A stretch of DNA of 32,875 nucleotides from Nitratifractor sp. (GTDB lineage: Bacteria; Campylobacterota; Campylobacteria; Campylobacterales; Sulfurovaceae), in assembly GCA_015488535.1 (NCBI GenBank), contig WFNP01000050.1:1-32875 (forward strand), given 5' to 3'. Positions 17,507 to 25,082 of the stretch are shown piece by piece (positions within the stretch are counted from its first letter, which is position 1; each line of letters opens with the position of its first letter). Below the pieces are notes generated by a model, which was not told the DNA's origin, ran no database searches, and saw only the letters and a program-made list of their open reading frames with translations. The position numbers and the translations under genes were made by a program.

Positions 17507-18159
17507 TAATGATTTACCCCCCATACTGAAATTTTGATATTTGCATCAACTATACTCTTTTCGTTATCAATTGATAACTGTGTATGATAAACATCAGTTA
17601 CCAGTTTACTCTGCTCTATATCATTGATAAAACTTAAAATATTTCCATATCTTCCTTCACAATCTATTTCCATCTCCAAAACATGTCCAAAACTCTCATT
17701 TTGATCTACATATTTGCTTGTCAAACTTATAAGTTCTACATCATTTTCGTTGGCTCTATTTGAGATAGACTCAAGGAATGTTGCCCAATTCTTTTTATTA
17801 AATAAAATCTCTGATAAAAGTTGAAATTTATTATCCAAGAGGGTAATCTTCTTATTATATGTAACTATATTATGTTTTATATTTCTAATCTCTGTGTTAA
17901 ATTTCTTGACATAATAACTCCTGTCTCCTCCAACTGTAATTGAATTTAGATATTTTTGTTCTTCAGCTATTTGCTTTATAATCTGCTCTTTTTCGACTTT
18001 TGAAGTCTTATATTTACTGTCAGCATAAGGAAAAAGATATGTATATAAAAGATAACCAAATACTGATGCTACCAATATTATCATTACCCACTTTTCACTC
18101 TCTTTTTTATTTTCAAAATAGTGGTCTAGTTCTTCTAGTTTATCAGCTATTGCTCTCAT
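17506..18159 (-). CDS. PilO-like bitopic alignment-complex protein
   Basis: A 217-residue protein with a short cytoplasmic N-terminus, one transmembrane helix (about 25-44) and a coiled coil (about 52-115, rich in Lys/Glu/Ile). A small C-terminal ferredoxin-like domain (about 120-217) has LISLTSKYVDQNESFGHVLEMEIDCEGRYGNILSFINDIEQSKLVTDVYHTQLSI, the typical PilO pattern of a beta strand and a helix in an INDIE-like stretch. It probably pairs with the PilN half of the upstream protein to build the inner-membrane ring. The ATG overlaps the stop of that gene (ATGA). Confidence 0.7.
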   Translation of the reverse strand: MRAIADKLEELDHYFENKKESEKWVMIILVASVFGYLLYTYLFPYADSKYKTSKVEKEQIIKQIAEEQKYLNSITVGGDRSYYVKKFNTEIRNIKHNIVTYNKKITLLDNKFQLLSEILFNKKNWATFLESISNRANENDVELISLTSKYVDQNESFGHVLEMEIDCEGRYGNILSFINDIEQSKLVTDVYHTQLSIDNEKSIVDANIKISVWGVNH

Positions 18160-19769
18160 TTTAAATCCACCTTAAGCTCACCTCTGTATAAAGAGCTGTT
18201 ATCATCCATATATATTTTGGCTATATTGATATTTTCTATCTCTTTATCATACTTTTGGGTGATTCCTTTCACAAAATTAGTTATTCTCTCATCTTCATCT
18301 GATATCAATCCCAATCTGTATTTACTGTAATCACTTCTCATATAATCTGTCTTGACATTATACGCTTTCATATCATTTGCAAAGAGTGCCAATTGCTCAG
18401 ATTGTAATCTATAAAAGACTTTTTTTCTATATACCTGTACCAGAGTCTTTTCTTTGGAATCATACAATGTTTTTTTGTCTTTTAAAATTTTATTTAATCT
18501 TTTTTTCTCTCTCTGTTTACTAGCAAGTATCTGCTTATATTTTCTAACCTCTTTGCCAATAGGAATCTCCTCTTTCTTTTTCTTATATATAACCGCTTCA
18601 TTCATATATGCCATTATCAAAAAGGATACAGGATATGCAGATGCTAAAATTATCGCAGCCACTATAGAAATAGCAAATTGTCCACTTGGTCTTTTATAAA
18701 ATACAGGTGGTCTTTTATATTTTGTATAATTTATTAAATATGGTTCATCTGTATGTTCGATATAAGATATTGCAGTCAAAACCATCATACAGTGATACTG
18801 ATCTACATATGTATCTTGTGTTTGAAAACCATAATCCAGTAGCATAGGAATAGCATACATTCCAAGATAGTTCTGAGCATAATCTTCTATACCGCTGATA
18901 GGACCTATTTCACTACCTATATACATATGGTCTATCACATCTATCTTATATGCTCTTTTTGTATATATGACAATATCATTTACTGTAATAAAAATTTCAT
19001 TAAATAGCTTTATAAAATTCTGTTGATACTCAATATTTGAAGTTTTTATTCCCTCTTTTTGGAAAACAGTAAAAAACTCATTCTCATCAATAGTTTTACC
19101 TACTATTTCACAATATCTCTCGTAAATCTGTTTCAGTGAATAGTTTATAGATTTAGAATAGAGATATTCACCATTTCTATAAAAAACAATAGTGGCATCA
19201 TATGAACCGAAATATAAAAAGCAGTGAAGCTCATTCTTTTCCAATACTTCATGATCATACAAAGATTTATACAAAAGAGGAGCAGGCACTATAAAATCTA
19301 CATATTTTATCTCTTCTCGTAAATTAGAGAAAAGTTCATAATATTTATCCTCTTCAAGTATAAACAGTTGAAATACTCTGTTATCTTCTGCAGCCTGAGA
19401 TGATGTTTCTATATATTTGATAATATACTCTACAGCAGGATCTAAACCAAGCTCTTCATAAGCCTTGTCTTCAAGAGCACCATCTATACTATCATCAGGA
19501 ATACCCCTGCTCAGCTCGATAGGAGCTATTATCATATCTTTGTTAGCTATATAGGTAATATTTAGATGAGAATTACTATATGCCAGCTTCCTCAGAGGGA
19601 AAATAGTGCCATTCTCAAATTTGTAATAGTTCTCAGAGTAATTGTCAATAGTGATTAACTTGACATTTCTATCCTCTACTTTTTTATCAGCACCATCTGC
19701 TGTTTTAGCATCTTTCCCGTTTTTACTACCTCGTTTTGGTAACTTTATCTTCTTCTTCAATCCAATCAT
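18156..19769 (-). CDS. PilM-PilN-type fusion protein
   Basis: A 537-residue protein. The cytoplasmic part (about 35-345) has the outline of an actin-like PilM/MshI domain, with CFLYFGSYDATIVFYRNGEYLYSKSIN (183-209) in the place of the second phosphate loop. The Asp normal there is replaced by Tyr or Phe, so nucleotide binding is doubtful. A transmembrane helix follows at about 365-388. A lysine-rich coiled coil (394-450) and a small C-terminal domain resemble PilN. One polypeptide thus seems to do the job of two in other bacteria. Start: AAAGGATATAT before the ATG. First gene of the operon, with a -10-like TATAAT 28 bases upstream. Confidence 0.65.
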   Translation of the reverse strand: MIGLKKKIKLPKRGSKNGKDAKTADGADKKVEDRNVKLITIDNYSENYYKFENGTIFPLRKLAYSNSHLNITYIANKDMIIAPIELSRGIPDDSIDGALEDKAYEELGLDPAVEYIIKYIETSSQAAEDNRVFQLFILEEDKYYELFSNLREEIKYVDFIVPAPLLYKSLYDHEVLEKNELHCFLYFGSYDATIVFYRNGEYLYSKSINYSLKQIYERYCEIVGKTIDENEFFTVFQKEGIKTSNIEYQQNFIKLFNEIFITVNDIVIYTKRAYKIDVIDHMYIGSEIGPISGIEDYAQNYLGMYAIPMLLDYGFQTQDTYVDQYHCMMVLTAISYIEHTDEPYLINYTKYKRPPVFYKRPSGQFAISIVAAIILASAYPVSFLIMAYMNEAVIYKKKKEEIPIGKEVRKYKQILASKQREKKRLNKILKDKKTLYDSKEKTLVQVYRKKVFYRLQSEQLALFANDMKAYNVKTDYMRSDYSKYRLGLISDEDERITNFVKGITQKYDKEIENINIAKIYMDDNSSLYRGELKVDLK

Positions 19770-19796
19770 ATATATCCTTTATAGCCCATCAATCGC

Positions 19797-19802
19797 ATTA
19801 TA
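19797..19802 (-). promoter_or_regulatory. Candidate -10 of the pilus operon (TATAAT)
   Basis: A TATAAT on the minus strand lies 28 bases before the ATG of the PilM-PilN gene, in a 92-base gap after the PBP gene. No -35 matches the consensus, which is usual for Campylobacterota sigma-70 promoters. Confidence 0.35.
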
Positions 19803-19861
19803 TATGTTATAATATTAAAATTATCTTATCTTTGTTTTCTTTTTTACAATCTCTTTGTAAT

Positions 19862-22024
19862 TTAAAAGAGTGAACCACTGTCACTCTGAATATCTTTCAT
19901 TTTATTCTTCACATTATCATGTGTTAACTCTTTTGCTTTTTCATCATTTGTAGCATTATCTATGCTATAATCATTATCTCCAATCATAGTTGAATTTGTA
20001 ATATCAGTATCTTTTTTATTTTCAGCTGTACCTACAGAATAATCATCATCTCCACTTATATTTTTTTTATCTTTTGCAGGTGAAAATCCTTCATCAAATA
20101 TATCATTGTCACCACTTTTTGGCAAAGGTGATATATCAGTATAGTACTCTTTTTTACCATCAATCTCACCTATATATACACCATCTGGTATATCAAACTC
20201 TCTATTTAAATCAAAGCCCGACTTTAGCAATCCTTTGTAAAACATAGCAAATGCAGGAGCCGCTACTGAGCCTCCGGTAGCTTTTTTGCCCACAGGTTTG
20301 TTGTCATCCCGTCCATACCATACTATTGTAGTTATATCAGGAGAATAGCCACAAAACCATGTATCTATACTCTCATTTGTCGTTCCTGTTTTACCTGCCA
20401 AAGACAAACCTTTTACTTTGGCATTTCTTCCAGTTCCTCTTTTTATGACATCTTCTAATATCGTAGTCATCAAAAATGCCTGTTTTGGTTCGGTAAAATT
20501 GGCTATCTCCATTGGATTTGTCTCATACAATACAGCATTTTTAAGTGATACAATTTTACTTACAAGCCTTGGAGCTATCATATGACCATAATTTGAAAAG
20601 ACTGTATAAATTTTTGCCATAGTTTCAGGACTAATAGCCAGATTTCCCAATGCTATTGACATATCTTTTGGGATATTTTTGACTCCAAGTAATTTCAGTC
20701 TATTTCTGATTGTCTGAACTCCTATATCATATACCAGATTTATAGTAGCCAGATTACGAGAATGCACCAGTGCATCTCTGAGTGTGATAAAACCTTTGAA
20801 ATCATGCTCATAATTTTTTGGAGCCCAGATTTTGAGTTTGCCATGAGAGTAATATCTAAATGTCCTTGCCAAATCTGTCAATTTACTGGCAGGATTATAT
20901 CCCATATCAAGTGCTGTTTGATAAATAAAAGGCTTAAATGCTGAACCTGGTTGTCTTTTGGTCATAGTTACTCTGTTAAAAGCACTCTTTTTATAATCCA
21001 CTCCGCCAACCATTGCCAATATATTACCTGTTTTGTTCTCTACTGCTATCAAAGCACCATTTAATTCATGCTTGCCTTTACCTGCACCAAATCGTTTGGA
21101 AGCTTTGATATATCCCTTTTTTACAGATTTTTTTGCAATATTTTGCATATCCAAATCTATGGTTGTATATATTTTATATCCACCACTAAACAGGTCAGGA
21201 AATTTGCCTCTAAATCTCCTGATAACCTCATCTACAATATATGGTGCCACATTCTGCGTCAGAGAGCTTCTGTATATCTTTGGCACCTCTTTTGTGGCAT
21301 CTTTATACTCTTTTTCTGTAATCCAGCCAAGAGATTTCATTCTATACAGTATATTATTTGCCCGATTAAGTGTCCGCTTGTAATGTTTTAGAGGATTGTA
21401 ATATGTAGGAGCATTTGGGATACCTACCAAAATAGCAGCCTCTTTTAGTGTCAAATCCTTTAATTTTTTATGAAAATAACCCTGTGCGGCAGTCTTTACC
21501 CCATAATAGTTATTTCCATAAAATATCTCATTGAGATATCTCTCTATGATATCTTCCTTGCTTAAAAGATTTTCTATCTTTATGGCTAAAATTGCCTCTT
21601 TTATCTTTCTTTCTAACTTTTTCTTGGAGCTTAGGAGTTTGTTTTTTACCAATTGCTGAGTAAGAGTACTGCCACCCTCTACAAATCGCCGTGCTTTTAT
21701 ATCTTTTATCATTGCCCTGAATATGGCATCAGGATTTACACCTTTATGCTCAAAAAAAGCAGTATCCTCAGTAGCAATAAGTGCCTCTACCAGATATCCT
21801 GGAAACTCTTCAAAATTTGCATAGAGCCTGTGTTTACCTCTGAATATATAAGCTATTCTTCTACCTTTTCTGTCAAGAATTTCACTTGATACCTTTGGGG
21901 AGTAGTTTACTATCTTATCAGCATCAAACTGTATCTGCCTGTAAGCATAAGTAAAAGCTATTGCAAGAAACAGTATAAAAACAGATGCCAGTATAATAGA
22001 GACCTTTATAAAACGACTAATCAC
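19862..22024 (-). CDS. Class A penicillin-binding protein (PBP1A-like)
   Basis: A bifunctional peptidoglycan synthase of 720 residues anchored by an N-terminal helix (about 7-28). The glycosyltransferase GT51 domain (about 60-225) has the catalytic Glu86 in ATEDTAFFEH, and VEGGSTLTQQLVKN at 115-128. The transpeptidase domain has SAFK (nucleophile Ser361, Lys364), SRN at 422-424 and KTGT at 545-548. A 90-residue acidic tail (about 632-720) repeats a GD-N/D-D-I/Y motif at 638, 658 and 682. Start: a GTG whose last two bases and the next A make the TGA stop of the ABC gene, with AAGGGAG upstream. Gene symbols mrcA or pbpA would both be used for this family. Confidence 0.93.
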   Translation of the reverse strand: MISRFIKVSIILASVFILFLAIAFTYAYRQIQFDADKIVNYSPKVSSEILDRKGRRIAYIFRGKHRLYANFEEFPGYLVEALIATEDTAFFEHKGVNPDAIFRAMIKDIKARRFVEGGSTLTQQLVKNKLLSSKKKLERKIKEAILAIKIENLLSKEDIIERYLNEIFYGNNYYGVKTAAQGYFHKKLKDLTLKEAAILVGIPNAPTYYNPLKHYKRTLNRANNILYRMKSLGWITEKEYKDATKEVPKIYRSSLTQNVAPYIVDEVIRRFRGKFPDLFSGGYKIYTTIDLDMQNIAKKSVKKGYIKASKRFGAGKGKHELNGALIAVENKTGNILAMVGGVDYKKSAFNRVTMTKRQPGSAFKPFIYQTALDMGYNPASKLTDLARTFRYYSHGKLKIWAPKNYEHDFKGFITLRDALVHSRNLATINLVYDIGVQTIRNRLKLLGVKNIPKDMSIALGNLAISPETMAKIYTVFSNYGHMIAPRLVSKIVSLKNAVLYETNPMEIANFTEPKQAFLMTTILEDVIKRGTGRNAKVKGLSLAGKTGTTNESIDTWFCGYSPDITTIVWYGRDDNKPVGKKATGGSVAAPAFAMFYKGLLKSGFDLNREFDIPDGVYIGEIDGKKEYYTDISPLPKSGDNDIFDEGFSPAKDKKNISGDDDYSVGTAENKKDTDITNSTMIGDNDYSIDNATNDEKAKELTHDNVKNKMKDIQSDSGSLF

Positions 22025-22719
22025 TCCCTAAACTCCCTTCTTGCAAAACTAGCCTCCATCAACTCTTTTGTATAGCTCTGTTTTGGTGTATCTATAATTT
22101 GACTGCTTCTACCGGCTTCTACTACTCTACCCTCTTTTATCACCAGCATATCTTCGCATAATCTTGAGGATAATTGAATATCATGACTTACAAACAGCAT
22201 ACTAAATCTGTATTTCTTACGCAATTGTATCAAAAGAGTAAGCATATCTTCCCTCAAACCGGGATCTAGTGCTGTAGTAGGCTCATCAAGCAAAATCAGT
22301 TTAGGGGATACAGAGAGTGCCATAGCCAAAACTACCCTCTGAAGCTGACCTCCACTAAGCTGAGTAGGATATCTATCCAACAATTTTATATCAAGTCCCA
22401 TATTATCAAATAACTCTCTGGCTCTTTCTGTACTTTCAAACCATTGCTTTTTTATTGTTGTCCTAGGTGATAGTGCAGTAAATGGATTTTGAGGCACAAA
22501 TGAGAGGCTCTTGCCTCTTTGCAGTTGAAATGGAGCATCTATATCAATATCAGCTTTCAAATTATCAGGCAACATACCCAAAATTGCTTTGAGAGTCAAA
22601 GACTTGCCACTACCACTCTGCCCCACTAAAGCAAGAGAATTTATAATATCAAAAGAGATATCTACCAGAGGTTTTTTATTTTCAGAATATATCTTGAGCT
22701 TTTTAATCGATATCATCAT
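22021..22719 (-). CDS. Orphan OppD/DppD-like ABC ATPase
   Basis: A 232-residue ABC ATPase. Walker A is GQSGSGKS (33-40), the Q-loop is in FVPQNPFTALSP, the signature is LSGGQLQRV, Walker B is LILLDEPTTALDP and the switch His is in VSHDIQLS. The QNPFTALSPRTT and late PKQSYTKELMEAS segments place it with the peptide/nickel importer ATPases (OppD/DppD/NikD). Those are usually 260-330 residues with a C-terminal zinc or HPY extension that is missing here. No permease or binding-protein gene is adjacent. It may serve an importer encoded elsewhere, or have a different job. AAGGTAA precedes two tandem ATGs, and I take the first. Confidence 0.8.
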   Translation of the reverse strand: MMISIKKLKIYSENKKPLVDISFDIINSLALVGQSGSGKSLTLKAILGMLPDNLKADIDIDAPFQLQRGKSLSFVPQNPFTALSPRTTIKKQWFESTERARELFDNMGLDIKLLDRYPTQLSGGQLQRVVLAMALSVSPKLILLDEPTTALDPGLREDMLTLLIQLRKKYRFSMLFVSHDIQLSSRLCEDMLVIKEGRVVEAGRSSQIIDTPKQSYTKELMEASFARREFRE

Positions 22720-22793
22720 TTACCTTATGGCAATTATTACAAAACTGTATCTTTATTTACATTGTCATTGTATAATATATGTTTTATTATAAA

Positions 22794-22884
22794 ATAACCA
22801 ATAACCAATAACCAATAACCAATAACCAATAACCAATAACCAATAACCAATAACCAATAACTAATGCCTAATGCCTAATGCCCA
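22794..22884. repeat. Heptanucleotide tandem array, 13 units
   Basis: Nine perfect ATAACCA units (22794-22856) are followed by ATAACTA, two ATGCCTA, then ATGCCCA, all in the same seven-base register. The last units run into the 3' end of bioF on the minus strand, where they supply its last residues and the TAG stop. A perfect array of this length is likely to vary by slippage. On the minus strand the perfect part is open and would encode repeating GYWLLVI. Confidence 0.95.
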
Positions 22885-23968
22885 ATTCCTCTATTTCCAT
22901 ACATAACTTCTCCAATACCTCCACACTCTCTCCTAACCTTGGAATCACTCTCAAAATAGCACTCTCAACTGTAGGCTGTCTGATAGCTCCTACCAAAAAG
23001 CTTTTTTCAAGCAGTTTTGATTGAATCTCCATCACTTTGGAATTTGAGCCTATCTCTATGGGTAAAATTAATGACTCCATATCTATATCCAAAATCTCTT
23101 TTACTATTTGCCGTCTCTGGTATATCATCTCATTATAATATGAGCTTCCATAATAAATCTCCCTCATATTTTCAAGTGCCAATGCTATATCAAACACAGA
23201 CGGAGCAGTAGAGTAAATGACAGGTTTTGCTCTGTTTACAAGATAGCTTATTATCTCATTTGAAGCACAGATATATGCTCCATAGCTCCCATACGCCTTG
23301 CCAAGAGTCCCCATTTTGATATGGTTTGGCTTAATCTCTATGCCATAATGCTCAAATACTCCCGTCAAATTATCACCTATCACCCCTGAGCTGTGAGCCT
23401 CATCTACTATCAACAGAGTATCAAATTCATCTGCTATATCAAAGATAGCTCTATTTAGAACATCTGCACCCATAGAGTAAACACCTTCTACTGCTATTAT
23501 TACTCTGTTGGCATCAATATTTTTGAGTTTTTCTCTCAAATCTTCAGGATTATTGTGTCTGAATTTGATACTCCTGTTACCGTGCAAAAGAGATGGCACT
23601 ATTCCACTTGCATGATACTCTTCATCTATCAACAAAATATCATTTTTTCGCACAAGAGACTCTATCAGCGAAATATTTGCCAAAAATCCGCTACCTACAC
23701 AGAGGGCATCTTCAAATCCATTTATAGAGGCTACAAACTCTTCAAACTCTTTATGAATCGGGTGATATCCGTTTACAAGCATACTGGCTTTTGGCGTGAT
23801 AGAACTGTATGATGATAATTTTTCAAATACTACTTTGATTCTGTCTGCATTATCTGAAAATCCCAAATAATCATTTGATGCAAAATCGTATAAAGAGTCT
23901 GAAAATATTTTCCTCTCTCTAAATCTGCCACTTCTTTTCAGTGCTTCAAGCTCTTTGTCATAAAACAT
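22868..23968 (-). CDS. bioF: 8-amino-7-oxononanoate synthase (BioF)
   Basis: A PLP-dependent alpha-oxoamine synthase of 366 residues that condenses pimeloyl thioester with alanine in biotin synthesis. Visible landmarks are NDYLGF (32-37), the GFLANISLIESL segment, EGVYSMGAD (161-169), DEAHSSGVIG (189-198) and the PLP lysine Lys224 in TLGKAYGSYG. YSTAPSVF follows at 252-259. The related 2-amino-3-ketobutyrate ligase is the main alternative. The C-terminus (EELGIRH) is encoded by degenerate units of the heptamer array. The ATG directly follows the maf stop with no gap, so it is probably coupled to maf. Confidence 0.85.
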   Translation of the reverse strand: MFYDKELEALKRSGRFRERKIFSDSLYDFASNDYLGFSDNADRIKVVFEKLSSYSSITPKASMLVNGYHPIHKEFEEFVASINGFEDALCVGSGFLANISLIESLVRKNDILLIDEEYHASGIVPSLLHGNRSIKFRHNNPEDLREKLKNIDANRVIIAVEGVYSMGADVLNRAIFDIADEFDTLLIVDEAHSSGVIGDNLTGVFEHYGIEIKPNHIKMGTLGKAYGSYGAYICASNEIISYLVNRAKPVIYSTAPSVFDIALALENMREIYYGSSYYNEMIYQRRQIVKEILDIDMESLILPIEIGSNSKVMEIQSKLLEKSFLVGAIRQPTVESAILRVIPRLGESVEVLEKLCMEIEELGIRH

Positions 23969-24526
23969 CTATTCACCTATCCAAGGTATTATAATCTCTA
24001 CCTGCAACCCCATAGCAGTGCTTTCAAGTCCTCTCATACTCTTGATATATTTTTTGCAAAAGCCCTCTACCATACAGGCACCGGCTTTGCCTCTCCATTC
24101 ACCGCTGTCTATATAATGTTTTAAATCACTCTCATCAAATTTATCAAACAGATAGTGTGTAGCAGAGATATCCACAAAGAGCCTTTTTTTACTATTCAAA
24201 TGAACACAACTTACAATAGCTATCTCTGAGCCACTGATAGTATGCAGTATTCTAAAAGCATCATCTTCATCTTTGGCTTTTCTAAGTATCTCACCACCAC
24301 TGCCTACTACCACCGTATCAGCAGTAAGCAGAGGCAAATCGAGTCCATAGAGCTTTTTGGCCTCCTCCAATTTACCTTTGGATGCATGATATATAAATGC
24401 CCTTGCATCATCATATCTCAGATTATCTTCATCAAATTCAACTGATGATTGAATAAAAGGGACTCCAAAGCGTTGCAAGAGTTTGGCTCTTGTAGGTGAT
24501 GATGAGCAGAGTCTGACTCTATTCAT
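23969..24526 (-). CDS. maf: Maf-family nucleotide pyrophosphatase
   Basis: A 185-residue house-cleaning pyrophosphatase of the Maf/YhdE/YceF family, which hydrolyses dTTP, UTP or modified nucleoside triphosphates to monophosphates. The N-terminal loop CSSSPTRAKLLQRFGVPF (7-24), Lys50 in ASKGKLEEA and ADTVVV (69-74) are the family's substrate and metal sites. RKAKDEDDAFRILHTISG (82-99) is the usual helix after the second motif, and GKAGACMVEG (about 146-155) corresponds to the GKAGAYxIQG motif, with Cys-Met in place of Tyr-x. It starts four bases after the stop of the upstream CopD-like gene. Confidence 0.92.
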   Translation of the reverse strand: MNRVRLCSSSPTRAKLLQRFGVPFIQSSVEFDEDNLRYDDARAFIYHASKGKLEEAKKLYGLDLPLLTADTVVVGSGGEILRKAKDEDDAFRILHTISGSEIAIVSCVHLNSKKRLFVDISATHYLFDKFDESDLKHYIDSGEWRGKAGACMVEGFCKKYIKSMRGLESTAMGLQVEIIIPWIGE

Positions 24527-24530
24527 AGTA

Positions 24531-25010
24531 TCAATACCCTCTCAAACTTATCCCAAGCCACAAAGCAGTAATACCTAAAACAATATTTATCGGAAGCAAA
24601 ATATTTGGAATGATTTTCACTTTTGCTGCTGCTTCTTTGATGTTACCTTGTTCAAATATTTTCCATGCTTTTTGTCTGAGTATATACATATATGTATAAT
24701 TTATTGTCATAATTGTCCATATGGCTTCTTTTGAGATAAAGAGTATTTTCATCTCTGATTTATGTCCGTTCATAGCTACTGCCATAATAAGTGCAGTTAT
24801 TAAAATCACAGCAATAAATGGCATCACAAGATTAAACAGTCTGCCTGTAATCCTGAGTGTGCTACCTACTCTAACTCTCGGCTCATCTATGCTCATCATC
24901 ACAGGATGCACAGCTACTCTTGTAGCTATCATACCACCTATCCAAATAATTGCACCCAATACATGTAAAAATATGATGATATGTGCATAACTGCTGAATA
25001 TTTCACTCAT
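24531..25010 (-). CDS. CopD-like four-helix membrane protein
   Basis: A 159-residue inner-membrane protein with four hydrophobic helices (about 8-27, 53-77, 87-110 and 133-155). The N-terminal AHIIIFLHVLGAIIWIGGMIATRVAVHP, with His10, His16 and His35, matches the CopD/HemJ-like group, where the histidines bind heme or copper. The copper-transport name is by family only; protoporphyrinogen oxidase HemJ is a related possibility but usually has a different pattern. AGGAG is positioned well before the ATG. It leads a likely operon with maf, bioF, the ABC ATPase and the PBP, with no large gaps except at the heptamer array. Confidence 0.7.
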   Translation of the reverse strand: MSEIFSSYAHIIIFLHVLGAIIWIGGMIATRVAVHPVMMSIDEPRVRVGSTLRITGRLFNLVMPFIAVILITALIMAVAMNGHKSEMKILFISKEAIWTIMTINYTYMYILRQKAWKIFEQGNIKEAAAKVKIIPNILLPINIVLGITALWLGISLRGY

Positions 25011-25082
25011 TTTATAACTCCTGTCAATAAATTTTGTAATCTTATAACATCTATATCTTGATATTTATCTTACACTATCACA

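Noticed and set aside
22794-22884. CRISPR array
   Set aside because: The repeats are seven bases in direct tandem with no spacers, so this is a simple sequence repeat.
22868-23968. 2-amino-3-ketobutyrate CoA ligase instead of BioF
   Set aside because: Both share the fold and lysine motif. The short length (366) and absence of a threonine dehydrogenase neighbour favour BioF, but this is not fully decided.
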